Part shown: positions 18,489-26,577 of the stretch, in pieces | Layout: the number at the start of each line of letters is the position of its first letter | Position numbering within the stretch: position 1 is the first letter of the stretch | Assembly: GCF_007896435.1 (NCBI RefSeq) | Contig: NZ_VCBL01000002.1 | Span: 248,001-312,000, forward strand | Origin: Rummeliibacillus suwonensis | GTDB taxonomy: Bacteria; Bacillota; Bacilli; Bacillales_A; Planococcaceae | DNA length: 64,000 bases | Direction: 5' to 3' | Notes under the pieces: generated by a model | Told to the model about the DNA's origin: nothing | Database searches by the model: none | Seen by the model: only the letters and a program-made list of their open reading frames with translations | Position numbers and translations under genes: made by a program

Positions 18489-19256
18489 ATGATCGAAGCA
18501 GCAAAAACACTAGACGGTTGGTACGCATTACATGATTTTCGCTCAATTGACTGGGCTTCATGGAAATTAGTTTCTGAGGAAGAACGCCAAGCAGCTGTTG
18601 ATGAATTTATCAACTATCTAGAAAAAATCAACGAAGCAGATATTGCAAAAACGGGTAGCCATGCTTTCTACTCAATCTTAGGGCAAAAAGCCGACTTCTT
18701 GTTAATAACAATGCGTGAAACAATGGAAGAACTGCAAGATCTTGAAAACGAATTCAATAAACTAGCGATTGCTGATTTTACAATTCCAACATATTCATAT
18801 GTATCTGTAGTTGAACTTTCTAACTACTTAGCAAGCAAACAAAACGGTGATGGACCTGTAGAAGATCCATATCAAAATCCACATGTTCGAGCACGCCTAT
18901 ATCCCGAATTACCACGTTGGGAACATATTTGCTTCTATCCAATGGATAAACGCCGTCAAAAAGGCGCTAACTGGTATATGCTAGAAATGGATGCACGTCG
19001 TGAATTAATGCGTTCTCATGGTTTGATCGGACGTAGTTATGCAGGAAAAGTAAAACAAATTATTTCTGGTTCAATCGGATTTGATGACCATGAATGGGGC
19101 GTTACACTATTTGCACATGACGTTCTTGAATTTAAAAAACTAATCTACGAAATGCGCTTCGATGAAGTTTCAGCACGCTACGCTGACTTTGGTGAATTCT
19201 TTGTTGGTAACATTATGGATAAAGAAAAATTAGTTAAATTCTTAGAAGTAAAATAG
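18489..19256 (+). CDS. hemQ: Coproheme decarboxylase (HemQ/ChdC)
   Basis: 255 residues from the ATG at 18489; an in-frame GTG at 18477 overlaps the AAGGAG ribosome site and is rejected. The enzyme oxidatively decarboxylates coproheme III to heme b in the Gram-positive heme pathway. Chlorite-dismutase fold; the catalytic tyrosine and lysine pair is in FYPMDKRR (about Y150, K154), followed by GANWYML and the C-terminal [12 protein letters not shown] and [10 protein letters not shown]. Gene order matches ywfI of B. subtilis. Confidence 0.94.
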   Translation: MIEAAKTLDGWYALHDFRSIDWASWKLVSEEERQAAVDEFINYLEKINEADIAKTGSHAFYSILGQKADFLLITMRETMEELQDLENEFNKLAIADFTIPTYSYVSVVELSNYLASKQNGDGPVEDPYQNPHVRARLYPELPRWEHICFYPMDKRRQKGANWYMLEMDARRELMRSHGLIGRSYAGKVKQIISGSIGFDDHEWGVTLFAHDVLEFKKLIYEMRFDEVSARYADFGEFFVGNIMDKEKLVKFLEVK

Positions 19257-19266
19257 ACGAAGAAAA

Positions 19267-19311
19267 AGTCCAACTCTTCTTTTATACAAATAAGAAGAGC
19301 TGGGCTTTTTT
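19267..19311 (+). terminator. Terminator after hemQ
   Basis: Stem GTCCAACTCTTCTT / AAGAAGAGCTGGGC (G-U pairs) with six T residues after it. The T tract touches the stop of the converging HAD gene. Confidence 0.85.
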
Positions 19312-20074
19312 AATAGGCAAAACGTTTATCTAGCTCTGCTAGTTTTTCAATTATTTTTTCTTCTACTATCGAGTCTTTCTCAATACTTTCATCCGCATAA
19401 TGAGACAATATGGGATGTTGACCAATCATCACACTGTGTTGAGCATTCTCAAACATCGTTATATCATTGACATCATTACCAAAAGCAATATATTTTCCTT
19501 TTTGAACACCTAGCTTTTGAAGAGCGCTCCATTTATGAATTCCACAAGGGCTAATATCTAACATACCCTCTTGATGATGAGTATGTATAATGACATCTAA
19601 GTTCTCAAGCTTTTTCTTTAAACTCTCCATATTAAACGATGTTAAAACTGCTATTTTGACGATGTGTTCTAATCTTTCTAATGATCTATTGACTGCAAGT
19701 TTTTGGGTATCTAAATTATTTAAAATGGGATGATCTACTGGGCCTGTGTAAGAATAATCCCAATCTCCATCGATTAAATAAGTAGCATGATATTCTTCTA
19801 TTAGTACTTTTATCTGTTTTAAAGTCCTATCATCAAACTCCGCGTTTTGCTTTACATTTCCATTCATACATATTAGGGAACCATTACCTCCTACCATTTT
19901 ATAGCCATGAAATCTTTTATGTAAAACCGGTAACATATCGCGTATTGGGCGAGCAGAAGCAAAAATGACTTCATGCCCTTTCTCTGTTAAATGCTCCATA
20001 CTATATAATATAGGTTCAGTAACAGGCTTTCCTTCAAAACAAATCGTACCATCTAAGTCAAAAACAAATTGCAT
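19310..20074 (-). CDS. Cof-type HAD-superfamily phosphatase
   Basis: 254 residues from the ATG at 20072-20074 (an in-frame GTG lies four codons upstream). It has the four HAD motifs: FDLDGT at 5-10 with the nucleophile and acid aspartates, FASARP, a lysine-containing middle, and GNDVNDITMFENA. The cap domain is the C2B type of the Cof family, whose members dephosphorylate sugar phosphates, FMN or pyridoxal phosphate. The substrate cannot be told from the sequence. The ribosome site is weak (GAAAGAAG). It is not part of the B. subtilis order here. Confidence 0.85.
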   Translation of the reverse strand: MQFVFDLDGTICFEGKPVTEPILYSMEHLTEKGHEVIFASARPIRDMLPVLHKRFHGYKMVGGNGSLICMNGNVKQNAEFDDRTLKQIKVLIEEYHATYLIDGDWDYSYTGPVDHPILNNLDTQKLAVNRSLERLEHIVKIAVLTSFNMESLKKKLENLDVIIHTHHQEGMLDISPCGIHKWSALQKLGVQKGKYIAFGNDVNDITMFENAQHSVMIGQHPILSHYADESIEKDSIVEEKIIEKLAELDKRFAY

Positions 20075-20282
20075 ATGAATGAACACTTCTTTCTATATTT
20101 TTACGTCATGGATTTTTAAACCTCTAGTTGAAAATAGATAATGGTATTCAGCTTATTTCTGTCCTATTACATATAGGGACATCTCAGTTTTAAATTATTT
20201 CCCTTCTTCCAACAAATTTATACATGATCTATGGGTTCTTATTTTAGAAAACTGTCATATATAAAGAAGAGGAGGTCATGTA

Positions 20283-20693
20283 ATGCCTGTTGTGAAATCA
20301 ACCTCAAGAGAACTTGATCGACTAGCTCGACTCATGAGGGCAGAAGTAGAAAGCGACGGTGATCTTGGCATGCTAATGGTTGGCAACGTTAGTGCTAATC
20401 AAGTTTTAGGCGATTATTTGGCCTTTCGAGATAAGATCATAGAACGAATGTTTTTCAAAGTCCCGGTAGTTTTGAAGCAATATAACCAGAAGCTACTTTG
20501 ACCAGAGAGCAAGATCGTCGTTTAGCCCAGCGTGTTACGAATGGTGAACGATTCCACCCAGCAACCCGAGCATTATGGTTTTTTCCAACCGGTAGGTAAT
20601 TGTCCAACAGATTGGTACGGTCAGTGGAACATCGGCCGTTTTAAAGCACATTGGCTTTTTACACCATCAGTTGATGATTGCCCACAAGTATAA
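20283..20693 (+). pseudogene. cwlJ: Broken cwlJ (spore cortex-lytic hydrolase)
   Basis: The first 61 codons read as CwlJ (LARLMRAEVESDGDLGMLMV; VSANQVLGDYLAFRDKIIER), a germination hydrolase of about 140 residues that degrades spore cortex. The frame is then lost near 20464 (one base missing, expected PGSFEA), again after GAAGCA (two bases extra before ITRSYFDQRAR), again near 20508 (eight bases missing, expected repeat of AGAGCAAG), and once more near 20582 (one base extra before QPVGNCPTDWYGQW). The indels sum to a multiple of three, so the original TAA at 20691-20693 is back in frame. Ribosome site GAGGAGG intact. It lies 20 bp before gerQ, whose product CwlJ normally needs. Confidence 0.8.
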
Positions 20694-20713
20694 TATTTTG
20701 AAAGGAAGATGTA

Positions 20714-21112
20714 ATGGTTCAATATTATTGGACACCAAATTATCAAGGAGCTACCCCATATCCCAGTGGTACTATTTATCCTGGTAGCACGCCTTACCCA
20801 TCCGGCGCTTCTCAAACTTCATCTGGAACACCACCTGTTGCTAGTCCTGTTGTTCAAGGTCGAGAACAATCATATATTGAAAACATTTTGCGCTTAAATC
20901 GTGGGAAAATTGGAACTTTCCACTTTTCTTTCGAACATGCAGTAGCAGCTGGAGAAAATACGATCGCTATAAGGGGCGTTGTTGAAGCTGCGGGTCGAGA
21001 TCATGTTATTTTACGTGACAGCAGAACAAATCATCGATTCCTCTTCCCTATGATTTATTTTGACTATGCCGAATTTGATGAGCAGATGAGTTACTTTGAC
21101 CAAACACCATAA
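20714..21112 (+). CDS. gerQ: Spore coat protein GerQ
   Basis: 132 residues. A coat protein cross-linked by transglutaminase and required for CwlJ to be active in the spore. The N-terminal 50 residues are proline-, tyrosine- and glycine-rich low complexity (PYPSGTIYPGSTPYPSGA), the C-terminal 80 hold the conserved domain with QSYIENILRLNRGK and ending in an acidic DYAEFDEQMSYFD. The ribosome site is AAAGGA. It is intact while its usual partner directly upstream is broken. In B. subtilis the gene (ywdL) also neighbours ywdK. Confidence 0.9.
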   Translation: MVQYYWTPNYQGATPYPSGTIYPGSTPYPSGASQTSSGTPPVASPVVQGREQSYIENILRLNRGKIGTFHFSFEHAVAAGENTIAIRGVVEAAGRDHVILRDSRTNHRFLFPMIYFDYAEFDEQMSYFDQTP

Positions 21113-21118
21113 AACACC

Positions 21119-21165
21119 AAAAAAATGTCATGTGTTATAAAATAGCACATGGCATTTTTCATTTT
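21119..21165 (+). terminator. Terminator after gerQ
   Basis: Ten-bp stem ATGTCATGTG / CACATGGCAT, followed by a T-rich tract; begins 7 bases after the stop codon. Confidence 0.8.
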
Positions 21166-21179
21166 AGAAATTAATAAGC

Positions 21180-21327
21180 TGTTCGGAGCCGGTTTCGCTT
21201 TTATTTGTCTAGCTGCACCGGCTTGCCGCTCGAGGTCACTTCACCTTCTCGGTGTAAAGCTAAAAAGATGCTTTCGATTCGAAGCTTCCAGTGCTTGTCG
21301 CAGCAGTTCGAGCCGGCTCCGCTTTTA
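21180..21327 (-). repeat. Dispersed repeat family D
   Basis: A GC-rich block of about 148 bp in the gap between gerQ and ywdK. It is bounded by direct repeats GAGCCGG(T/C)TTCGC-like at 21187-21206 and 21309-21328 (each followed by CTTTTAT) and contains GTCTAGCTGCACCGGCTTG and TCGAGGTCACTTCACCTTC, a type of sequence widespread in Bacillales. Read on the minus strand it begins at the TAA stop of ywdK. Only one copy is in this window. Confidence 0.6.
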
Positions 21328-21699
21328 TAGTTTCGATGCAGCTAGGATTACCATTAGCCATGCCACTAAAAATAATACACCGCCAATTGGTGTAATCGCG
21401 CCTAATACTTTTATTTGCGTAATAGATAACACGTATAGGCTTCCTGAGAATAGAATAACTCCGATAAACATAAGAATTCCTGCACGTGATAACATTGGTG
21501 TAGGACCCAAAAGACTTTTACTCATTAGTATGCCAATCACGATTAAACCAACAGCATGGAACATTTGATATTGTACGGCAGTTTCCCATACAGCTGCATA
21601 ATGCTCTGTTAATACATCCTTTAAAGCGTGTGCACCAAATGCACCAAATGCCACTGATAGAAGGGCAAATACAGCACCTGCAATCATATTAAATTTCAT
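21325..21699 (-). CDS. ywdK: DUF423 family membrane protein YwdK
   Basis: 124 residues with four membrane segments, complete. The family motif FGAFGAHALKD is at about 18-28 and HAVGLI follows in the second helix. Function unknown in all bacteria. Upstream are ywdI and the cysteine protein on the same strand with a 19-bp gap, so the three probably form one operon. Position between gerQ and ywdI follows B. subtilis. Confidence 0.9.
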   Translation of the reverse strand: MKFNMIAGAVFALLSVAFGAFGAHALKDVLTEHYAAVWETAVQYQMFHAVGLIVIGILMSKSLLGPTPMLSRAGILMFIGVILFSGSLYVLSITQIKVLGAITPIGGVLFLVAWLMVILAASKL

Positions 21700-21718
21700 A
21701 ACCTTTTAACATTCCTTT

Positions 21719-22009
21719 CTAAAAGTCAAAAATTGAATCACCATTTGCATCGTCTTCTTGCAGTTTGTTGGCGTTTAAAGTCCGATTAGCTTGTACAGAA
21801 GTTTGCTGCGGTAATGGATGCTCAGTACTTATCATCATTTTAGGAATATGATTCGTAGACGATGGCTTTGATCCTTCGACATGTAATGCCACATCACATA
21901 ATGCGCGAATAGCAGAAAGTTCTTCACGTATTTGTGTATCATTCATGGCAGATTGAGCTTTAACAACATGCTTGGCTATCTCTGCTACAACTACTTCATA
22001 AGAAATCAT
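21719..22009 (-). CDS. ywdI: YwdI family protein (DUF5327)
   Basis: 96 residues, soluble. The first 45 residues are a conserved helical part (SYEVVVAEIAKHVVKAQ; EELSAIRALCDVAL), the rest is a variable polar linker ending DDANGDSIFDF, a conserved acidic tail. Function unknown. Its ATG overlaps the stop of the preceding gene as ATGA, so they are translationally coupled. Confidence 0.82.
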   Translation of the reverse strand: MISYEVVVAEIAKHVVKAQSAMNDTQIREELSAIRALCDVALHVEGSKPSSTNHIPKMMISTEHPLPQQTSVQANRTLNANKLQEDDANGDSIFDF

Positions 22010-22185
22010 TGTACATTTCCTCTCCCTTTCGGCTCAAACTTTAAACAATCCATACCTGACGAGTTCTTTACGATAATTGAAGGGATCGCTTTACTTTTGA
22101 ATTGATAAGCACGACACCCCCTAGGATTTTGTGGATCCCAGGTGATGAAAAAGTGTCTACATTTAAAACAACTCTGTTGCATCAT
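22006..22185 (-). CDS. Small conserved four-cysteine protein
   Basis: 59 residues from the ATG at 22183-22185, behind AAGGAGAGGGG; the open frame continues 28 codons upstream but without a site. The sequence has CFKCRHFFITWDP, PRGCRAY and SSGMDCLKFEPK, four cysteines suited to a small metal site. Similar short proteins accompany ywdI in Bacillales, where they carry no established role. The stop is coupled to ywdI (ATGA overlap). Confidence 0.75.
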   Translation of the reverse strand: MMQQSCFKCRHFFITWDPQNPRGCRAYQFKSKAIPSIIVKNSSGMDCLKFEPKGRGNVQ

Positions 22186-22367
22186 ACATCCCCTCTCCTT
22201 CTTCAGTGCTCCATTTTTACTTTTGATCGTTTTATTGTGTGAAATAACTGCCCCTTTCCTTTTTGACAATATACTACGGACAGCTTTTTATTGAATTATA
22301 TCACCCAAAAACAAAATAAGTATACAGCAAAGAAACGATACTTTTCTTCTTTCTCTTAGTTAGCTAT

Positions 22368-22945
22368 TTAATGATAAAGCGTTTCTATTAACATTTTATA
22401 ATCTTTTTCATCAAAAGAAATATCTATTCTATCTATTTTTTGAGAGTTAGGTACAACAAAAGTTGTTTGACTGAATTTCTTTTTTTAGGTCCAATTGAAT
22501 CAATTTCATAAATCATTTTCTTTTTAAAAATACGAACATTTAAGAATAACTAATTTTGATAGTTGTGGAGCGGAAGACGGCGACTCCTACGGGAAAAGCT
22601 TGAGCTGAAAGCCCCGCAGGAACGTAGTGACGAGGAGATTGAAGCCAAGCCCGTGGAAAGCGCCGTCTGGAGCGGAACAAATACTTCTGAATATTAATGT
22701 TCATGTTAATTCGAAACGTTCGTGTTTTTCATCTAAATTTTGCATTATGAAATTGATTCAATTACATTAAAAATAAAATCTAAAATTTTAAAACATTCCA
22801 TATCTAGTCCTTGTTCAAAGTGATTTTTCAAACTTATAGTTACAAAATGATCAAATTTTGTAACTCTTGCTTTCTGAGGCGGAATTTTGTTATGTTTGCA
22901 AAATGCTTGAATAGCAGCTTTAAAAAGATCTTTTTCTAATGTCAT
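22368..22945 (-). pseudogene. Small gene split by a family C element
   Basis: Unrecognised family. The 5' half (22760-22945) starts with a good ribosome site (AAAGGA) and reads MTLEKDLFKAAIQAFCKHNK to about FIFNVI, after which translation runs into the inserted element and stops at 22745. Beyond the element on the same strand (22368-22492) a second coding-like stretch reads KKFSQTTFVVPNSQKID, then DISFDEKDYKMLIETLYH and a stop. Removing the element and one AATT copy joins them as NVIGPKK, but a run of seven A leaves the second half one base out of frame, so a later one-base loss is implied. The intact protein would have been about 105 residues. Confidence 0.65.
22497..22759 (+). mobile_element. 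Family C element (MITE-like), with 4-bp target duplication
   Basis: 263 bp. It starts GAATCAATTTCATAA and ends with the exact inverse TTATGAAATTGATTC, and is flanked by AATT on both sides (22493-22496 and 22760-22763). The AT-rich arms enclose a GC-rich core, GGAGCGGAAGACGGCGACTCC to GCGCCGTCTGGAGCGGAAC, which is itself an inverted repeat. No open frame of use, so movement would need a transposase in trans. It interrupts the small gene described at 22368-22945. Confidence 0.87.
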
Positions 22946-23037
22946 TAGAGTTATCCTTTCTTTTTGTATTAGGGGGTTATTTATTAATCGATTTTATTGA
23001 TATGCAGAACATCATTTGCTTTAATTTCCACTACAGT

Positions 23038-23280
23038 TTACTCGCTTTCCCTCAGGTGTGCGACTGAAACCACTTCTGAGTAACAGATATTGACCATAAA
23101 GATGAGTAGTCGCACAGGACAGACTCCTGCTTGGACAGTGGCTTTGGCTGTGGTTATTCCTGTCTTCGTTACGGCTCCTAATCCTTTGGTTTCCACTGCG
23201 ATAATTTGAGAGTTTCTAATGCGTAGGATATCCACTTGGCAAGCAACTCGGCATCTCCGTTGATTACATCTCATTTAAAT
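23038..23280. other. Gene-free stretch with possible decayed repeat
   Basis: GC-richer than its surroundings. The segment TTTCCACTACAGTTTACTCGC at 23030 resembles the end of family B (TTTCCGCTACGGCTTGCTCGC at 32165), so this may be a decayed relative. A 78-codon frame crosses it on the minus strand, but it has no ribosome site and no recognisable protein. Confidence 0.4.
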
Positions 23281-23310
23281 GATAATGAATCTAATTAAAA
23301 TCATTCGGAT

Positions 23311-23347
23311 TTTAAAAAGCCTTCAACCTCGGTGGAGATTGAAGACT
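23311..23347 (-). terminator. Terminator after ung
   Basis: Minus-strand stem AGTCTTCAATCTC / GAGGTTGAAGGCT with a four-base loop and TTTTTAAAA after it; about 280 bases beyond the ung stop, on the far side of the 21-bp repeats. Confidence 0.7.
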
Positions 23348-23451
23348 TTATTTATAGCTTGTTTTCAAGTTTCTTGTATTACTTTTTAGGAATAATCATT
23401 CATTCTTAGTCCTTTGAATGAATCGGGAGAAGACTTAAATTTTCTCATTCG

Positions 23452-23625
23452 TGGATACAATTCATTTTTCCGTGGATGAGCGAGCGACTTCCGTGGATGG
23501 AATGGGTTACTCCGTGGATAGGATCGTATTTCCCGTGGATAAAGTCCTATTTCCCGTGGATAAAAAGCGATTTCTTCCCTGAAATAGAAATCTTTTTCCC
23601 TGATATAAAGCGGGATTTCCCTCAG
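23452..23625. repeat. Array of about eight imperfect 21-bp tandem repeats
   Basis: Units begin CCGTGGAT (early ones) or CCCTGA (later ones) at a spacing of 21 bp: near 23452, 23472, 23493, 23514, 23535, 23556, then 23579 and 23600 with two bases of drift. Unit interiors vary (GAGCGAGCGACTT, AAAGTCCTATTTC, AAAAAGCGATTTC). Because the period is a multiple of three, it gives heptapeptide-like repeats in frame (PWIKSYF on the plus strand), but no start with a ribosome site precedes it. It lies directly after the ung stop. Confidence 0.75.
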
Positions 23626-23629
23626 ATGG

Positions 23630-24307
23630 CTATTTTGTCAAATCAAAGTCGATTGGCTCCTCGCCCCATGCAATAAGCTGATTGTTGATCTTAGAAAAAG
23701 GACGACTACCAAAGAAGCCTCTATGTGCACTCAAAGGGCTTGGATGTGGCGCTTTGATAATAACATGACGTTTGGTATCAATCAGTCTTTCTTTTTGTTG
23801 TGCAGGTCTTCCCCATAGCACAAAGACGATCGGTTTTTCTCTTTGAGATAATTTTTGAATCACTGTATCCGTGAATTGTTCCCAACCTTGATTTTTATGT
23901 GAATGGGCTTGATGAGCACGAACAGTGAGTACTGTGTTTAATAACAAAACCCCCTGTTGTGCCCATTTGATTAATGTGCCATCACGAGGTATATCGTACC
24001 CCAAATCATCATGCAATTCTTGCAATATATTTTGTAAACTTGGTGGATGCGGTACTCCTGGTCGCACGGAAAAACTCATTCCTTGAGCTTGACCCGGGCC
24101 ATGATAAGGATCCTGCCCTAGGATGACTACCTTCACCTTATGATAAGGTGTATAGCGAAAGGCATTCCACATATCTTGCATCGGTGGATAAACTGTTTGC
24201 GTAAAATATTCTTGTTTTAAAAACTCACGTAATTGTAAATAGTATGGTTTATCAAATTCTTCTCCTAATAATTCTTGCCAATCATTATCAAAAATAATTT
24301 TTGTCAT
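23630..24307 (-). CDS. ung: Uracil-DNA glycosylase (family 1)
   Basis: 225 residues, full length. It removes uracil from DNA to start base-excision repair. The water-activating motif GQDPYHGPG is at about 65-73 (Asp66) and the DNA-intercalating loop HPSPLSAHRGFF begins near 188. AAGGAG precedes the ATG by nine bases. The DUF4230 gene ends 6 bp upstream on the same strand. Corresponds to ywdG of B. subtilis. Confidence 0.96.
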   Translation of the reverse strand: MTKIIFDNDWQELLGEEFDKPYYLQLREFLKQEYFTQTVYPPMQDMWNAFRYTPYHKVKVVILGQDPYHGPGQAQGMSFSVRPGVPHPPSLQNILQELHDDLGYDIPRDGTLIKWAQQGVLLLNTVLTVRAHQAHSHKNQGWEQFTDTVIQKLSQREKPIVFVLWGRPAQQKERLIDTKRHVIIKAPHPSPLSAHRGFFGSRPFSKINNQLIAWGEEPIDFDLTK

Positions 24308-24313
24308 TTACTA

Positions 24314-25048
24314 CTACTCCTTAAATTTTACTGTGACATGGTATCCGACTAGTGAGAACATATCTGCTACTGAATTTTTTGCGTTTTTCTCAGCAGTTTT
24401 AAGCACTCCTTGTGTTGTTGCCTCTTCAATCATCTGTTTTTTTGCCTCGTCTGCTAAATCATAGGCCTTTTTAATATCTGGCTCACTACGAAATAAGCCT
24501 GTATTCGTAAATACCTGTGCTTTATCAAGATAAAGCTCTGGTTCTCCTAGTATTTTAGCAGCTGGTAGAGTAATTGTAGCTGTTTTATCCCGTTCATCAA
24601 TATCCACATTTTTGTCAGTGACATTTGAAAAATCGACCCCTGCTTTAACACCGCCTGGGACAATTACCAATATTTTACTATTTATTCCAGGCAAATCCAT
24701 CCCAATTTCTTTTCCAAACAGTTTATTATCTTCCTGCTCAACCGCAGCCTTCGTATATACTTCTACTGTTGTTAACTCATTTAGATCTTGTATTCGCTCT
24801 ACAAATGAACCCTTTTGTTCTGCGAAGCTATTTCCTTGAATAAGTTTCCATGTTACAAACGGTACGATTAAAATTGTTAAAATAATAAATAAAATACCCC
24901 ATATTTTCCAATTCTTTAATAGTTTTATCCTCCATCTATTTTGAAAATGAGTTTGAGAACCTTGTGCAGCCTCCATAATGGTGGCTGCCTGTTCTTCCTC
25001 TACATGAAGATTCCTTAGTAATTTTTCTAACTCTTTATTTTTTTTCAT
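24314..25048 (-). CDS. DUF4230 domain membrane-anchored protein
   Basis: 244 residues. A charged N-terminal cytoplasmic part of about 47 residues, one membrane helix at about 48-68, then an extracellular DUF4230 domain (LTTVEVYTKAAVEQEDNK; LPAAKILGEPELYLDKAQVF; a helical KKAYDLADEAKKQMIEEATT segment and a final VGYHVTVKFKE). Function unknown; members are often described as stress- or envelope-associated, without proof. It precedes ung by 6 bp and probably shares its transcript. Confidence 0.78.
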   Translation of the reverse strand: MKKNKELEKLLRNLHVEEEQAATIMEAAQGSQTHFQNRWRIKLLKNWKIWGILFIILTILIVPFVTWKLIQGNSFAEQKGSFVERIQDLNELTTVEVYTKAAVEQEDNKLFGKEIGMDLPGINSKILVIVPGGVKAGVDFSNVTDKNVDIDERDKTATITLPAAKILGEPELYLDKAQVFTNTGLFRSEPDIKKAYDLADEAKKQMIEEATTQGVLKTAEKNAKNSVADMFSLVGYHVTVKFKE

Positions 25049-25304
25049 AAGTATCCCTCTTTTCTTAATCTTATTATATCTTTCTATTTATCTATTTTTA
25101 AGTTATTGTAGCGAAATAATAGACTAGTTGTCGAAGCATCAAGTTTCAATATCATTTATTTTTCTCATTCTATCAACCTACATCAACAAAAAACAGCCGA
25201 ATGGAGCAAATAAAATCCAAAGCAACTATACAATACAGTTGAAAAATAATGACTGATATACAAAAAATAAAGCATATGTACCTGAAAAGGTGGAGTCAGT
25301 AGGA

Positions 25305-25394
25305 ATGATTTTCTTTTACCTGCTCTTTTTGATCATGATGGTTGTATTTATTGCTTTAGTGATGGGCTCTACCAACAAAATCACTATATTATAG
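25305..25394 (+). CDS. Possible 29-residue hydrophobic peptide
   Basis: In the 600-bp gap between the DUF4230 gene and pdxK. A short frame reads MIFFYLLFLIMMVVFIALVM and ends in a polar tail, one membrane segment. The upstream GGTGG stands eleven bases before the ATG, a mediocre site. A second, shorter hydrophobic frame begins just after its stop, so this may equally be a frameshifted remnant of a longer small membrane protein. The rest of the gap shows nothing recognisable. Confidence 0.25.
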   Translation: MIFFYLLFLIMMVVFIALVMGSTNKITIL

Positions 25395-25650
25395 CAATGA
25401 TCATAGCTTTTATCACAATCAATGTTATTATTTTTTGTGGGAATTGATTCGGGCAGTTTCTCTTTCAAGTTAAAACTGACCATATTAAATTTATGCTTTT
25501 TGACTATTTTCTTCTATTCAGTTTAATACATATAATAAGAAGCGATAGAATTGCGCATATTCCGCTTATGAAAAAGCGATAAAAGGACAAGCTATAATAG
25601 CTGTTATCCGAAAAATTTGATCATTCCATTTACAAAGGAGTTTTTTAACT

Positions 25651-26484
25651 ATGTCATTGAAAAAAACATTAACAATCGCTGGTTCTGACGCATCAGGTGG
25701 TGCTGGTTTAGAAGCAGATTTAAAAACATTCGAAGAACACGGAACTTACGGTATGGCCGCTGTTACTGTAATCGCTACAATGGATCCAGATAATAACTGG
25801 TCGCATGGCGTTTATACATTGCCAATCGATACTCTTAAAGCACAACTAAAAACAACTTTTTCTACAGGTATCGATGCTCTTAAAACAGGTATGTTGTCAA
25901 CAGAAGAAGTGATTAGAACTTCCGGTGAAGCCATTAAAGCTTCAGGCGTACAAAATATTGTCATTGATCCAGTTATGGTATGTAAAGGGGAAGATGAAGT
26001 GTTGAACCCTGGAAATGTTGATGCCATGATTACATACTTACTTCCACTTGCTTTAGTGACAACTCCAAACTTATTTGAAGCAGGTCAATTAGCAGGCATC
26101 AAAACACCTAAAAATATTGACGAAATGAAAGAAGCCGCTGAAAAGATTCACGCTCTCGGTGCGAAAAACGTTGTCATCAAAGGTGGTCGCTCAATCGATC
26201 CCCTTAAAGCATTCGACTTATACTATGATGGTGAAAAACATTATTTATTGGAAACACCAAAAATCAATACAACTTATAATCATGGCGCAGGTTGTACATT
26301 TGCTGCGGCTGTTACAGCAAACCTTGCAAATGGTCTTGATGCAAAAGCAGCCATTATTGAAGCGAAAGAATTTGTAGCTGCTGCCATTACTCACGGTTGG
26401 AAATTAAACCAATTTGTTGGACCTGTTATGCATGGTGCAAAAGCCGTTTATGGAGCTCCAGAAATTACAGTAACAGAAATTTAA
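25651..26484 (+). CDS. pdxK: Pyridoxal/pyridoxine kinase (ribokinase family)
   Basis: 277 residues. It phosphorylates vitamin B6 vitamers for PLP salvage. N-terminal TIAGSDASGGAGLEADLK, and the phosphate/anion-hole motif NHGAGC at about 210-215, where the histidine and cysteine mark the Gram-positive pyridoxal kinase subgroup that was earlier annotated as ThiD. AAAGGAG precedes the ATG. Position in the ywd block (ywdB in B. subtilis) supports PdxK over hydroxymethylpyrimidine kinase, though some HMP kinase activity cannot be excluded. Confidence 0.87.
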   Translation: MSLKKTLTIAGSDASGGAGLEADLKTFEEHGTYGMAAVTVIATMDPDNNWSHGVYTLPIDTLKAQLKTTFSTGIDALKTGMLSTEEVIRTSGEAIKASGVQNIVIDPVMVCKGEDEVLNPGNVDAMITYLLPLALVTTPNLFEAGQLAGIKTPKNIDEMKEAAEKIHALGAKNVVIKGGRSIDPLKAFDLYYDGEKHYLLETPKINTTYNHGAGCTFAAAVTANLANGLDAKAAIIEAKEFVAAAITHGWKLNQFVGPVMHGAKAVYGAPEITVTEI

Positions 26485-26497
26485 TAACCAAAAGAGA

Positions 26498-26532
26498 GCT
26501 TCCACTCTATTCTATAGGTGGAAGCTTTTTTA
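26498..26532 (+). terminator. Terminator after pdxK
   Basis: Stem AGCTTCCAC / GTGGAAGCT with an 11-base loop and a T tract, 13 bases past the stop. Confidence 0.85.
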
Positions 26533-26577
26533 TACTTTATGATAGGACAAAATTCAATTATGCTTTTTTCATCGTTT

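Noticed and set aside
23452-23625. CRISPR array
   Set aside because: Repeat units are 21 bp including the variable part, there is no 20-40 bp spacer between constant repeats and no cas gene nearby.
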